A stretch of DNA of 64,000 bases from CAIQPS01 sp963783835 (lineage in GTDB: Bacteria; Actinomycetota; Thermoleophilia; RBG-16-64-13), in assembly GCA_963783835.1 (NCBI GenBank), contig CAWAOX010000007.1, forward strand, positions 22,378-86,377, read 5' to 3'. Both the position numbers and the translations under genes were made by a program. Positions 52,532-61,868 of the stretch are shown here, one piece after another (within the stretch, counting starts at the first letter, position 1; every line of letters begins with the position of its first letter). Under the pieces are notes generated by a model. That model worked only from the letters and a program-made list of their open reading frames with translations. It made no database searches and was not told where the DNA came from.

Positions 52532-53656
52532 GTGAGGATAGGATTCGACGCGAGAGCGATCAGCTACCGAGGCATCGGTACCTACTCCCGAAACCTCCTT
52601 CGTCATTTCGCCGATTCAGGCGCGGAGGTGGTCGTCTTCTGCCAGGATCAGGAGAAGGACACCATGCCCGCCGTCGATTCGTTCACCCTTGTTTCGGCCA
52701 ACATGGATCCTCTCTCGATGCAATCGCGCGGAGCGTTCCGCTCCCTCGTCGAGAAGTCGAAGGTGGACCTGCTACACGTGCCCAGCGCTTGGGCCCCCAC
52801 GCCGTTGGACACTCCCCTGGTCGCGACCGTCCACGACGTCACACCGCTGCTCTACCCCCGCAGCCTGCCGCTGGTCCTGCGCCTGCGCTACAAAAGGCAA
52901 CTCACCCGCACGCTGAGCGAAGCCAAGCGGATCATCACCGTCTCGCAGATCTCGTTCTCGGCTTTGAGTGCGTACGCGGGTGTCGATCCGGTCAAGGTGC
53001 GGGTGATCAACAACGGGGTGTCCGAGCGGTTCCACCCCAATGTCACCCCAGAAGCGCAGGCGGCAGCGCGGCACTACTACTCTCTCCCCGAGCGGTTCGC
53101 TTTCTGGGTGGGCGATTTTCGGCCCGAGAAGAACCTCTCGTTCCTCATCCAGGCCTGGTCCCGGTTGCTCCACCACATATCGGATCCCCCCATCCTCGTC
53201 CTCGCCGGCGCGCAAAGAGGGGAGTACCGGAAGCTGAGGCAAGAGGTGGAGAAGCGCGGCATGGAGAGCCAGGTGCTCTTCCCCGGCTTTATCAGGGACG
53301 ACGATCTGCCCGCGGTCTATTCCGCCGCCGCCCTCTTCGTCTTTCCATCGCTCTACGAGGGTTTCGGGCTCCCGCCTCTCGAGGCCATGGCGTGCGGTAC
53401 CCCGTGTGTGGTGTCGAACTCCTCGTCGCTGCCTGAGGTCACCGGGTCGGCGGCATTGCTCTTCAACCCGACCTCCCTGGACAGCCTCGAAGAGTGCGTG
53501 CTGAGGGTGCTGGCCGACCACGAGCTCTACGAGGCTTTGCGCCAGGACGGCCTCCGCCAGTCCGCACTATTCCCCTGGAGCAAGGCCGCGAAGGAGACTC
53601 TGGGGGTGTACCGAAGCGTGCTGGAGGAGATGGCGCCCTCAGGCCTCGGCGAGTAG
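52532..53656 (+). CDS. GT4-family glycosyltransferase
   Basis: 374 residues from GTG 52532, chosen because GGAGGG precedes it and the family usually opens M-R-I-G-x-D (here VRIGFDARAISYRGIGTY). The GT-B fold is seen in DLLHVPSAWAPTP, IITVSQISF and VINNGVSERFHP. The C-terminal donor-binding block is FVFPSLYEGFGLPPLEAMACG, with both conserved glutamates. It transfers a sugar from a nucleotide donor to an unknown acceptor, probably in cell-surface glycan synthesis. It stands alone, divergent from a diguanylate cyclase. Confidence 0.9.
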   Translation: MRIGFDARAISYRGIGTYSRNLLRHFADSGAEVVVFCQDQEKDTMPAVDSFTLVSANMDPLSMQSRGAFRSLVEKSKVDLLHVPSAWAPTPLDTPLVATVHDVTPLLYPRSLPLVLRLRYKRQLTRTLSEAKRIITVSQISFSALSAYAGVDPVKVRVINNGVSERFHPNVTPEAQAAARHYYSLPERFAFWVGDFRPEKNLSFLIQAWSRLLHHISDPPILVLAGAQRGEYRKLRQEVEKRGMESQVLFPGFIRDDDLPAVYSAAALFVFPSLYEGFGLPPLEAMACGTPCVVSNSSSLPEVTGSAALLFNPTSLDSLEECVLRVLADHELYEALRQDGLRQSALFPWSKAAKETLGVYRSVLEEMAPSGLGE

Positions 53657-53791
53657 AAGCTCGATTCGAAATGAAGACACGCCGACAGGGTGCGATGGAC
53701 GCGGGCGAGGCTAGGACGCAGGAAGCACGCGTAGCAGCGATACGGGTGCGACCGAGGACAACGCATCGCGCCGTCCGCAGTCGGCCAAGAC

Positions 53792-55339
53792 TTGCGCGAT
53801 TTCATCAAGCTGCTCCGGGACAAGGGGGAGCTGGTCGTCGTCGACACCCCGGTCGACCCGGTGCTCGAGATCACCGAGATCGCCGACCGCGTGATCAAGG
53901 CGGGAGGTCCGGCGCTCCTATTCACCAAGCCCAAGGGCTACTCGTTCCCGGTACTTATCAATCAGTTCGGCAGTGAGAAGCGGATGTGTCTCGCTTTACG
54001 CGCCGGATCGTACGACGAGCTGAGCGCACGGGTCGAGAGGCTCGTGTCTCTCGAAGTCCCGAGCGGGGCCTGGGAGAAGGTGAAGGCGCTCTCGAAGCTC
54101 AAGGATCTGGCGGCAGTCCAGCCGCGCAGCGTCAAGAACGGCCCGTGTCAGGAAGTGGTGCTGACCGGCGATGCGGTCGATCTGGGAGCGCTGCCCATAC
54201 TCCAGTGCTGGCCGCTGGACGCCGGCCGCTACGTCACGCTCCCGCTGGTCTTCACCCGGCATCCAGTGACAGGCCGGCGCAATGTGGGCATGTACCGCCT
54301 CCAGGTGTTCGATCGGAACACCACCGGCATGCACTGGCATATCCACAAGGATGCGGCGGAGCACTACCGGGCGGCCGCTGATCGGGCCGCTGCGGGCCGG
54401 CCTGTCGCCGGCCACGCCGGCGCGGATGCCGGCGGCCGGGGCCGGATGGAAGTGGCCGTCGCCATTGGGACCGATCCCGCCGTCACTTACGCGGCCACCG
54501 CACCGGTGCCGGGGGCCATCGACGAGATGACGTTCGCCGGGTTCCTGCGGGGCGAAGCGGTGGACATGGTGCAGTGCAAGACCGTGGCGCTTGAGGTCCC
54601 GGCGCACTCCGAGTTCGTGCTCGAAGGGTACGTGGACCTCGAGGAGTCGCGGCGGGAAGGGCCGTTCGGCGACCACACCGGCTACTACTCGCTGGCCGAC
54701 GATTATCCGGTGCTTCACCTGACGGCGCTGACCCACCGCCGCGACGCCGTGTACTCCACCACCATAGTCGGCCAGGCTCCGATGGAAGACACCTACCTGG
54801 GCAAAGCGACGGAGCGCCTGTTCCTTCCCCTGCTGAGGCTCACTCTCCCCGAACTCGTCGATATGGACCTGCCCAAGGAAGGTGGGTTCCACAACTGCGT
54901 TCTGGTCTCGGTCGACAAGCGCTACCCGCTTCATGCCCGGAAAGTGATACACGCCTTGTGGGGCACCGGGCAGATGCAGTTCGCCAAGTGCGTCGTGGTC
55001 GTCGACGCCGCTGTCGACGTGCATGACTATGCCCAGGTAGCCTGGCGCGTCTTCAACAACGTCGACTGGCAGCGGGACGTCACTATCGTTGAGGGTCCCC
55101 TCGACGTGCTCGACCACTCCTCGCCCCATCCACTGCGGGGCGGCAAGATCGGCATCGACGCGACCATCAAGTGGTCTGAAGAAGGCCACCATCGGGAGTG
55201 GCCGGCCGACGTGGAGATGTCGCGCGAGGTCATGGCGCGCGTAGACGAGTTGTGGCCCAGCCTCGGCCTGGGTGACCCGCACTCGCCCGGTCGCGGTACC
55301 GCCGGACCAGCGGCGCCCAGCGGCGCTCCTCGCGGCTAG
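53792..55339 (+). CDS. UbiD-family decarboxylase, menaquinone pathway (MqnL-like)
   Basis: 515 residues from a TTG start, the only usable start before an in-frame stop at 53732. Family blocks: VLINQFGSEKRMCLALRAGSYDE (split here), IPILQCWPLDAGRY-like region (LPILQCWPLDAGRY), GMYRLQVFD, and CKTVALEVPAHSEFVLEGYV with GPFGDHTGYYS. The enzyme uses prenylated FMN to decarboxylate an aromatic acid. Directly followed by a UbiA-like prenyltransferase and mqn genes, it probably decarboxylates a naphthoate intermediate of futalosine-derived menaquinone. A ~24-residue Ala/Gly-rich insertion (54371-54441) interrupts the usual sequence before VAVAIGTDP. No UbiX gene is nearby. Confidence 0.9.
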   Translation: MRDFIKLLRDKGELVVVDTPVDPVLEITEIADRVIKAGGPALLFTKPKGYSFPVLINQFGSEKRMCLALRAGSYDELSARVERLVSLEVPSGAWEKVKALSKLKDLAAVQPRSVKNGPCQEVVLTGDAVDLGALPILQCWPLDAGRYVTLPLVFTRHPVTGRRNVGMYRLQVFDRNTTGMHWHIHKDAAEHYRAAADRAAAGRPVAGHAGADAGGRGRMEVAVAIGTDPAVTYAATAPVPGAIDEMTFAGFLRGEAVDMVQCKTVALEVPAHSEFVLEGYVDLEESRREGPFGDHTGYYSLADDYPVLHLTALTHRRDAVYSTTIVGQAPMEDTYLGKATERLFLPLLRLTLPELVDMDLPKEGGFHNCVLVSVDKRYPLHARKVIHALWGTGQMQFAKCVVVVDAAVDVHDYAQVAWRVFNNVDWQRDVTIVEGPLDVLDHSSPHPLRGGKIGIDATIKWSEEGHHREWPADVEMSREVMARVDELWPSLGLGDPHSPGRGTAGPAAPSGAPRG

Positions 55340-55354
55340 GCGGACAAGGGAGCC

Positions 55355-56215
55355 ATGACAGTACTCGTCTACGCCCGCAGGTTCGTCAATCTGGTCAAGT
55401 TCGAACATTCGCTCTTCGCGCTGCCGTTCGCCTACGCGGCTGCATTTCTCGCCGAGATGCAGGTACCGGGGTTCTGGGTCCTGTTCTGGATCACGGTGGC
55501 CATGGTGGCCGCCCGCAGCTTCGGCATGTCCGTCAACCGGCTGATCGACGCTCAACTCGACGCCCGCAATCCGCGGACGGCCGGGCGGGAGATACCCGCG
55601 GGCAGGCTGACCCGCCGTCAGGTGTGGATCTTCGCGATCGTCTGGCTCGCCATCCTCGTATACGCGACCTTCAATCTTCCGGTGATAACGCGGTACCTCT
55701 GGCCGTTAGTGGTCATTCCGATGATCATCTACCCCTACACCAAGCGGTGGACCCCGTTCTGTCACCTCGTGTTGGGTCTTGCCGACGGTCTGGGGCCGGT
55801 CGGCGCCTGGGTGGCCGTCACCGGCAAGGTCACCTGGGAGCCCTTCCTGCTCGGGGCCGGGGTAGGGCTGTGGATCGCCGGGTTCGACATCATCTACGCT
55901 TTCATGGACATCAAGGTGGATCGAGAGCAGGGCCTCCGCTCCATCCCGGCCGACTACGGGGAGACGGCCGGCCTCTGGACCACCCGAGCCTTCCATCTCC
56001 TGGCTGTGATACTCCTCGCCCTTACCGGGTACGTGCAGGGGACGAGTTCCGTCTACTACGCGGGAGTAGCGGTGTGCGCCGTTCTGCTGTTCTACGAGAA
56101 CTGGCTGATGCGCAAGGCCGATCTGGAGAAGGTCGGAGTAGCCTTCATGACGATGAACGGCATCATCAGCGTGGTGTTCCTTTTCTTCACCACCCTCAGC
56201 CTGTACGTACCATGA
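55355..56215 (+). CDS. UbiA-family prenyltransferase (MqnP-like)
   Basis: 286 residues with about eight membrane helices. The two Asp-rich motifs are NRLIDAQLDARNPRT and YAFMDIKVDREQGLRSIP. They bind Mg2+ and the polyprenyl diphosphate. It attaches the isoprenoid side chain to the naphthoate ring in the membrane. The gene lies 15 bp after the UbiD-like gene, and its stop overlaps the ubiE ATG (ATGA). Confidence 0.93.
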   Translation: MTVLVYARRFVNLVKFEHSLFALPFAYAAAFLAEMQVPGFWVLFWITVAMVAARSFGMSVNRLIDAQLDARNPRTAGREIPAGRLTRRQVWIFAIVWLAILVYATFNLPVITRYLWPLVVIPMIIYPYTKRWTPFCHLVLGLADGLGPVGAWVAVTGKVTWEPFLLGAGVGLWIAGFDIIYAFMDIKVDREQGLRSIPADYGETAGLWTTRAFHLLAVILLALTGYVQGTSSVYYAGVAVCAVLLFYENWLMRKADLEKVGVAFMTMNGIISVVFLFFTTLSLYVP

Positions 56216-56992
56216 CGCCGCTTGACGCCTCGCCGGACCCGGCCCGAGTCCTCCGCATGTTCGACGGCATCGCCGGCTCCTACGATCACCTCAACGATCT
56301 GATGACCGCCGGTCTGCACCATCGGTGGCGCGAACTGGCGGCGATGGTGTCCCGGGTGGGCCCTGGCTGCTCCGCCCTCGATGTGTGTTGCGGCACCGGC
56401 GACCTCGCGTTTGCTCTTCGCCGCGCGGTCGGCCCGGAGGGGCGGGTCGTGGGGGCGGACATATCCGAGGAGATGCTTGAGGTGGCCCGGGATAAATGCG
56501 GCCGCAACCAGCTCTATGTGGAGTTCGAGAGAGGGGACGTCCTCGCTCTGCCGTTCCCGGATGGCGCGCGGCGCGGGGCCGGGGGGCAAGGGCGGCGAGG
56601 CACCTGGGAGCGCCGGCGTCACCGGGCCGGCCGGCTTCGACGCCTGCACCGTTGGCTTCGGCATCCGTAACGTGCCGGACATAGTCGGAGCTTTCAGCGA
56701 GATGCGGCGGGTATGCCGGCCCGGAGGCCGCGTCGTCTGTCTGGAGATAACCCAGCCGACCATTCCGGTGTTCAAGCAGTTCTACGCACTCTGGTTCCGC
56801 CGCATCGTCCCCGTGCTAGGCCGGCTTGCCGCCAGGGATGGCACCGCGTACACCTATCTGCCTGCCTCGGTGCTGCGCTTTCCCGGCCCAGACGAACTGA
56901 AGGGGTTGATGGAGCAGGCCGGTCTGCGCAACGTCCGCTACGAGATCCTGGCCGGGGGGATCATCGCTCTGCACCACGCGATCGTCTGCTAG
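56212..56992 (+). CDS. ubiE: Demethylmenaquinone methyltransferase UbiE/MenG (frameshifted)
   Basis: A class I SAM methyltransferase. The N-terminal half reads MFDGIAGSYDHLNDLMTAGL and LDVCCGTGDLAFALRR (SAM-binding). The C-terminal half, FDACTVGFGIRNVPD and YTYLPASVLRFPGPDELKGL, lies one frame over. The shift, one extra base, falls within 56566-56635. This is also a Gly/Ala/Pro-rich insertion of about 23 residues between PFPDG and FDACT, where normal proteins have only one or two residues. Corrected length is about 259 residues. It catalyses the last step of menaquinone synthesis. A consensus error in this GC-rich stretch is likely. Confidence 0.88.
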
Positions 56993-57001
56993 ACTCCGGC
57001 C

Positions 57002-58193
57002 ATGCCGCCCGTTTCGCGTGCCGATCCTCTCGACGCCGTCGAACAGAAAGTAGCTCAGCAAGAGCGCCTTTCGTTCGCCGACGGCCTCGCCCTGTTCGAG
57101 TCCACCGACCTTCTGCGCGTCGGTCGCCTGGCCGACGAAGTCCGTCGGCGCAAGGTCGGTCAGGACGTGTATTTCGTGGTCAACCGGCACATCAACTACA
57201 CCAACATCTGCCGCAACCGGTGCCGCTTCTGCGCCTTCTCCCGCAGCGAGGGAGAACCCGGGGCGTACTCACTCACCGTGGAAGAAGTCCTCGCCAAGGC
57301 GCGCGCGAGTATCGAGCAGGGGGCCACCGAGATCCACATCGTCGGAGGGGAGCACCCGGCGCTGCCCTACTCGGATGTACGCTCGATGATCTCGGGGATC
57401 CGGGAGATGTCGGCGACCGTGCACATCAAGGCATTCACCGCTTCCGAGATCGTCCACTTCGCCGATACGGAGGCGGTGTCGGCAGAGCAGGTCCTCAGGG
57501 ATCTCCAGTCGGCCGGACTCGATAGCCTGCCCGGGGGTGGGGCCGAGATCTTCGCGGAGCGGGTGCGGAACGAGGTCTGCCCGGCCAAGATATCGGGCGA
57601 GCGCTGGCTGGAGGTGCATGCCCTCGCGCACGGATTGGGCCTCAAGACGAATGCCACCATGCTGTATGGCCACGTGGAGAACTATGAGGACCGGGTGGAC
57701 CACTTGCTCCGCCTGCGAGCCACTCAGGACCAGACCGGCGGTTTTCAGGCCTTCATAGCACTCGCCTTCCAGCCGGCCGCCGAACACGCCGCTGTCGCAC
57801 CTCCCGGGCACCACCGGGGTCGACGACCTCAAGACGATGGCGGTCGCCCGTCTGCTGCTGGACAACTTCGACCACATCAAGACCTACTGGGTCATGACCG
57901 GGCTCAAGCTCGCCCAGACCGCGCTGTTCTTCGGCGCCAACGACATGGATGGCACGGTGGTCGAGGAGGTCATCTCCTTGATGTCGGGAGCGGGCCACGG
58001 GCAGGCGCTCTCAAAGGCCGAACTCGTCCGGGTCATCCGCGACGCCGGGCGGGTCCCGGTCGAGCGGGACGGGCTCTATCGGGTGGTGCGCCGCTACGAC
58101 GACGCGGAAGGGGCCGTGCCGGGCGGCCCGGCACCGGCCGCCGCGTCCGGAGTCCCGAGTCCGGGCGGCCCGCCGCAAGGGAGCCAGGCGTGA
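57002..58193 (+). CDS. mqnE: Aminodeoxyfutalosine synthase MqnE (frameshifted)
   Basis: Radical-SAM enzyme. The motif is Cys70-x3-Cys74-x2-Cys77 in NRHINYTNICRNRCRFCAF, with the MqnE-type HIVGGEHPALPYSD and GLDSLPGGGAEIF. A +1 shift falls at about 57775-57792. Downstream the correct frame continues LSHLPGTTGVDDLKTMAVAR and TGLKLAQTALFFGANDMDG. Corrected length is 396 residues, including a short Pro/Gly/Ala tail. It joins the MqnA product (3-[(1-carboxyvinyl)oxy]benzoate) with SAM to form aminodeoxyfutalosine. The stop overlaps the mqnA GTG (GTGA). Confidence 0.88.
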
Positions 58194-59102
58194 CGGTCAG
58201 GGTCGGACACATCGAGTTTCTCAACTGCTACCCGCTCTATTACGGCTTTGAGCAAACCGGCATGCTTGCCGACGAACGGCGCATCGATCGCCCCGGCCGG
58301 CCGGGGGTGGACCTGCTCCCCGGCGTACCCACCGACCTCAATCGCATGCTGGCGCACGGCGACATCGATCTCGGTCCGGTGAGTTCCATAGCCTACGCCC
58401 GGAATCACAGGCGTTTGCTGCTCTCTCGCCGGCTGAGCATCTCCTCGCTCGGCGCCGTGGACAGCATCCAGCTCGTGACCCGGCGTCCGCTCGAGGAGAT
58501 CCGGTCGGTGGCTCTCACGCCTCAGAGCGCGACGTCGGTCACCCTGCTCAAGACCATCCTCAAGCTCGGATTCCGGCAGGACGTCGCCTACTTCGATCTG
58601 GCTGGGCCGCGTCGACGCGGCTCTCGAGGAGCACGACGCCGTGCTCCTCATCGGCGACCAGGGGTTGGAGGCCCTCCACTTTCCCACCCCGGGGACCACC
58701 TGCCACGACCTGGGCGCTCTGTGGCAAGAGTGGACGGGGCTTCCCATGGTCTACGCCGTCTGGGCGGCGCGGGAGGATTTCGCGCGGGGCAACGGCGCCG
58801 AGCTTGTGGCGGTGGAGGGGGAGTTGGTCCGCTGCATGGACTACGGGCGCGACCACCTTTCCGAAGTCGTCGAATCGGCGCTCGGCCGGTATCGCTTTGA
58901 CCGCGCCGGGCTGACGCGCTACTTCGCCCGCCTCCGCTACGACTTCACGGATGAGTACCGGCGAGGGCTGGCGCGCTTCTACGAACTAGCCCACGAAGCC
59001 GGAGAGCTCGCGGAAGTGCCGCGGCTTCGCTTCATCGACGAGATCGTCGCGGCGGCGCCGGCGGCCGGCGCCCCGGTCTCCGGAGAGGCGGGTGCGCCGT
59101 GA
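58190..59102 (+). CDS. mqnA: Chorismate dehydratase MqnA (frameshifted)
   Basis: A periplasmic-binding-protein-like fold enzyme that converts chorismate to 3-[(1-carboxyvinyl)oxy]benzoate, the entry to the futalosine route. The opening VRVGHIEFLNCYPLYYGFE and DIDLGPVSSIAYARN are typical. A one-base insertion at about 58597-58606 shifts the frame. Beyond it, VDAALEEHDAVLLIGDQGLE and WTGLPMVYAVW continue the family pattern. Corrected length is about 303 residues. GTG start. Its stop overlaps the mqnC GTG. Confidence 0.88.
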
Positions 59103-60142
59103 CCCGCATGACCGACGGCGAAGCCCTGGAACTGCTGCGCTCGCGCGACCTCCTCGGAGTGGGGGCGCGAGCCCACGAAGTGCGCGAGCGCCTCGTCCCC
59201 GGCCCCCTAGCCACCTACATCATCGACCGCAACATCAACTACACGAACGTCTGCGTGTCGGGGTGCCGGTTCTGCGCCTTCCACTGCAAGCCGGGGGACG
59301 CCGAGGCCTATGTGCTCTCCCACGAGGAGATCCACGGCAAGATCCAGGAGACGCTGGATCTGGGCGGGACCGCGATCATGATGCAGGGAGGTCTTCACCC
59401 CGACCTCGATATCACCTATTTCGAGGAGCTGTTCCGGTCGATAAAGGAGCGTTTCGAGATCACCATCCACTCGCTCTCGGCTCCGGAGATACTTCACATC
59501 GCCAAGGTGAGCGACGTTCCGGTGGGCGACGTCCTGCGGCGCTTCAAGGCCGCCGGGTTGGATTCGCTGCCGGGCGGGGGCGCCGAGATCCTCGTCGATA
59601 GGGTGCGGGAGCAGGTGGCTCCGGGCAAAGCGAACACGCGCGAATGGCTGGGCGTCATGCGCGAGGCCCACCGGCAGGGGATCCAGGGCACTGCCACGAT
59701 GATGTTCGGAAGCGTCGAGTCGCTCGAAGACCGGATCGCGCATCTGAGGGCGATCCGCGATCTGCAGGACGAGACCGCGGGCTTCCGCGCGTTCATACCC
59801 TGGAGTTTTCAGTCCGGCCGCACCGCCCTGCAAGGCATCACGCGGCAGGCCACAGGTGTCGACTATCTCATGACCCTGGCTGTCTCCCGGTTGTACCTTG
59901 ACAACGTGCCGCACGTACAGGCGTCGTGGGTCACCCAGGGACTGAAGATCGGGCAGGTGGCCCTCCGCTTCGGCGCCGACGACATCGGCAGCACGATGAT
60001 CGAAGAGAACGTCGTCGCCGCGACCGGGCTAACGGTGCGCGCCAACCAGGACGATCTGGTCCGTGCCATCCGGGACGCGGGCTTCATTCCCGCTCAGCGG
60101 CGTACGGATTACACTCTCGTGGATGCCGAGAACGCGCTCTAG
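59099..60142 (+). CDS. mqnC: Cyclic dehypoxanthinyl futalosine synthase MqnC
   Basis: 347 residues from a GTG overlapping the mqnA stop (ATG 59108 is an alternative). The radical-SAM cluster is Cys52-x3-Cys56-x2-Cys59 (CVSGCRFCAF). Subfamily-specific features are MQGGLHPDLDITYFEELF and IPWSFQSGRTALQG. It cyclises dehypoxanthine futalosine in menaquinone synthesis. It is uninterrupted, unlike mqnA and mqnE. MqnB/MqnD hydrolase genes are not in the window. Confidence 0.94.
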   Translation: MTRMTDGEALELLRSRDLLGVGARAHEVRERLVPGPLATYIIDRNINYTNVCVSGCRFCAFHCKPGDAEAYVLSHEEIHGKIQETLDLGGTAIMMQGGLHPDLDITYFEELFRSIKERFEITIHSLSAPEILHIAKVSDVPVGDVLRRFKAAGLDSLPGGGAEILVDRVREQVAPGKANTREWLGVMREAHRQGIQGTATMMFGSVESLEDRIAHLRAIRDLQDETAGFRAFIPWSFQSGRTALQGITRQATGVDYLMTLAVSRLYLDNVPHVQASWVTQGLKIGQVALRFGADDIGSTMIEENVVAATGLTVRANQDDLVRAIRDAGFIPAQRRTDYTLVDAENAL

Positions 60143-60211
60143 CCGGGCCTCGGGTGTTACATTTGTCATGAAAGACTCAAAGAGGACGCTAGCTAGGCTG
60201 AAGGATTCGTA

Positions 60212-61096
60212 ATGAAAGAGACTGGAACACTCAGAGTGAAGACGGGCCTCGCCGAGATGCTCAAAGGCGGGGTCATCATGGACGTCACCACGGCGGAGCA
60301 GGCGCGCATAGCCGAAGAGGCGGGCGCTTGCGCTGTGATGGCGCTGGAACGCGTGCCGGCCGACATCCGCAGAGACGGCGGAGTGGCGCGCATGGCCGAC
60401 CCGGAGAAGATCGCCGAGATCAAGGAGGCGGTCACTATCCCGGTCATGGCCAAGGCCCGTATCGGGCATTTCGTGGAGGCCCAGGTTCTTGAAGCGCTTG
60501 AGGTGGATTACATAGACGAGAGTGAGGTCCTCACCCCGGCGGACGAGGCCCACCACATCAACAAGTGGGATTTCACCGTGCCATTCGTCTGCGGCGCGGT
60601 CAATCTGGGCGAGGCTCTCAGGCGGATAACCGAAGGCGCCGCGATGATCCGGACCAAGGGGGAGGCCGGGACGGGGAACGTGGTCGAGGCGGTACGCCAC
60701 ATGCGGACCATAGTGGGTGAGATCCGCGCCCTCACCGTGCTGGACGAAGACGAGCTCTACCGCGCCGCCAAGGAACTCCGGGCCCCGCACGAACTGGTCG
60801 CGTGGGTGGCCGAACACGGGAAGCTCCCGGTGGTCAACTTCTCGGCGGGAGGGATAGCGACTCCCGCGGACGCAGCCCTGATGATGCAGCTCGGGGCAGA
60901 AGGCGTCTTTGTGGGCTCGGGCATCTTCAAGAGCAGTGATCCGGCGCGGCGGGCCAAAGCCATCGTGGAGGCGACCACGCACTACCAGGATGCGGCGATC
61001 GTAGCCCGGGTCTCCCGAGGGCTGGGAGATGCCATGCCGGGCCTCGAGATCGGCTCCATCGGCCAAGATAACCTTATCCAGCATCGTGGTTGGTGA
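60212..61096 (+). CDS. pdxS: Pyridoxal 5'-phosphate synthase subunit PdxS
   Basis: 294 residues. A TIM-barrel synthase with the opening VKTGLAEMLKGGVIMDVTTA, then ALERVPADIRRDGGVARM and MAKARIGHFVEAQ. The active-site lysines of the family are in these blocks. It combines ribose 5-phosphate, glyceraldehyde 3-phosphate and ammonia from PdxT to make PLP. It is followed, with an 11-bp overlap, by pdxT. The 69 bp upstream hold no convincing promoter. Confidence 0.97.
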   Translation: MKETGTLRVKTGLAEMLKGGVIMDVTTAEQARIAEEAGACAVMALERVPADIRRDGGVARMADPEKIAEIKEAVTIPVMAKARIGHFVEAQVLEALEVDYIDESEVLTPADEAHHINKWDFTVPFVCGAVNLGEALRRITEGAAMIRTKGEAGTGNVVEAVRHMRTIVGEIRALTVLDEDELYRAAKELRAPHELVAWVAEHGKLPVVNFSAGGIATPADAALMMQLGAEGVFVGSGIFKSSDPARRAKAIVEATTHYQDAAIVARVSRGLGDAMPGLEIGSIGQDNLIQHRGW

Positions 61097-61712
61097 GGAA
61101 CCAACCGCGGAGCAAGCTTCTCTCAGGATAGGCGTCCTAGCCCTGCAGGGAGCGTTCCGAGAACACGCCCGGATGCTGCAGCGGCTTGGGGCCCAAGCGG
61201 TGGAAGTCCGGCTCGAGGCCCATCTTGCGGGACTTGACGGGCTCGTTATCCCCGGCGGCGAGAGCACGACCATGGGCAGACTCATGGAGGAGTTCGGGCT
61301 CGTCGCTCCCCTCCGGGCGTTTGCCCGGAAGCGACCCGTCTTCGGCACATGCGCGGGCCTCATCATGCTCGCCGATCGGACGACTGAGGGCAGCCAACCG
61401 TTGCTCGGCCTCATGGACGTCACCGTCCGCCGCAACGCGTTTGGGCGCCAGGTATACAGCTTCGAGGCTTCGGTGGAACTCTGCCTGCCGGGAGAAGAGA
61501 GTGCGGAGCCCTTCCCCGGGGTCTTCATCAGGGCGCCTTGGGTCGAGGAGTACGGGCCGAGCGTGCAGGTGGTCGCTACCTGGGAAGGGCACGTCGTGGG
61601 AGTGCGGCAGGGTTCGATGCTGGGCGTCGCGTTTCACCCCGAACTCACCGGCGACACCCGGCTCCACGAGTACTTTCTTCGGCGGTTGGTGTCGAGAGAA
61701 GCGCCGGCCTGA
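61086..61712 (+). CDS. pdxT: Glutaminase subunit PdxT
   Basis: 208 residues from GTG 61086, overlapping the end of pdxS. A class I glutamine amidotransferase fold: GVLALQGAFREHARML, the GGEST motif, nucleophile Cys in VFGTCAGLIMLA, and the catalytic His in GVAFHPELTGD. It hydrolyses glutamine and channels ammonia to PdxS. Confidence 0.95.
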   Translation: MVGEEPTAEQASLRIGVLALQGAFREHARMLQRLGAQAVEVRLEAHLAGLDGLVIPGGESTTMGRLMEEFGLVAPLRAFARKRPVFGTCAGLIMLADRTTEGSQPLLGLMDVTVRRNAFGRQVYSFEASVELCLPGEESAEPFPGVFIRAPWVEEYGPSVQVVATWEGHVVGVRQGSMLGVAFHPELTGDTRLHEYFLRRLVSREAPA

Positions 61713-61812
61713 TCCGATAGTCGCATCGGGCTTTACTCGACCTACCCACGGCGATACATTAGGAGACGCCAAGGATAGGTTTGACTGGGGCGTTGGGGGG
61801 CAGCGCTTCACG

Positions 61813-61845
61813 GAGGTTGCCGAGGTTTCGTTTTTCGGCAGCCTC
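61813..61845 (+). promoter_or_regulatory. Stem-loop in the leader of the alanine dehydrogenase gene
   Basis: Arms 61813-61823 and 61835-61845 pair at 10 of 11 positions around an 11-nt, T-rich loop. The structure ends about 24 bp before the GTG start, just upstream of AAAGGAG. It could be an attenuator or an mRNA-stability element; no T-run follows, so it is a poor terminator. Confidence 0.35.
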
Positions 61846-61868
61846 TAACGCAGGGAAAGGAGCGCGTC

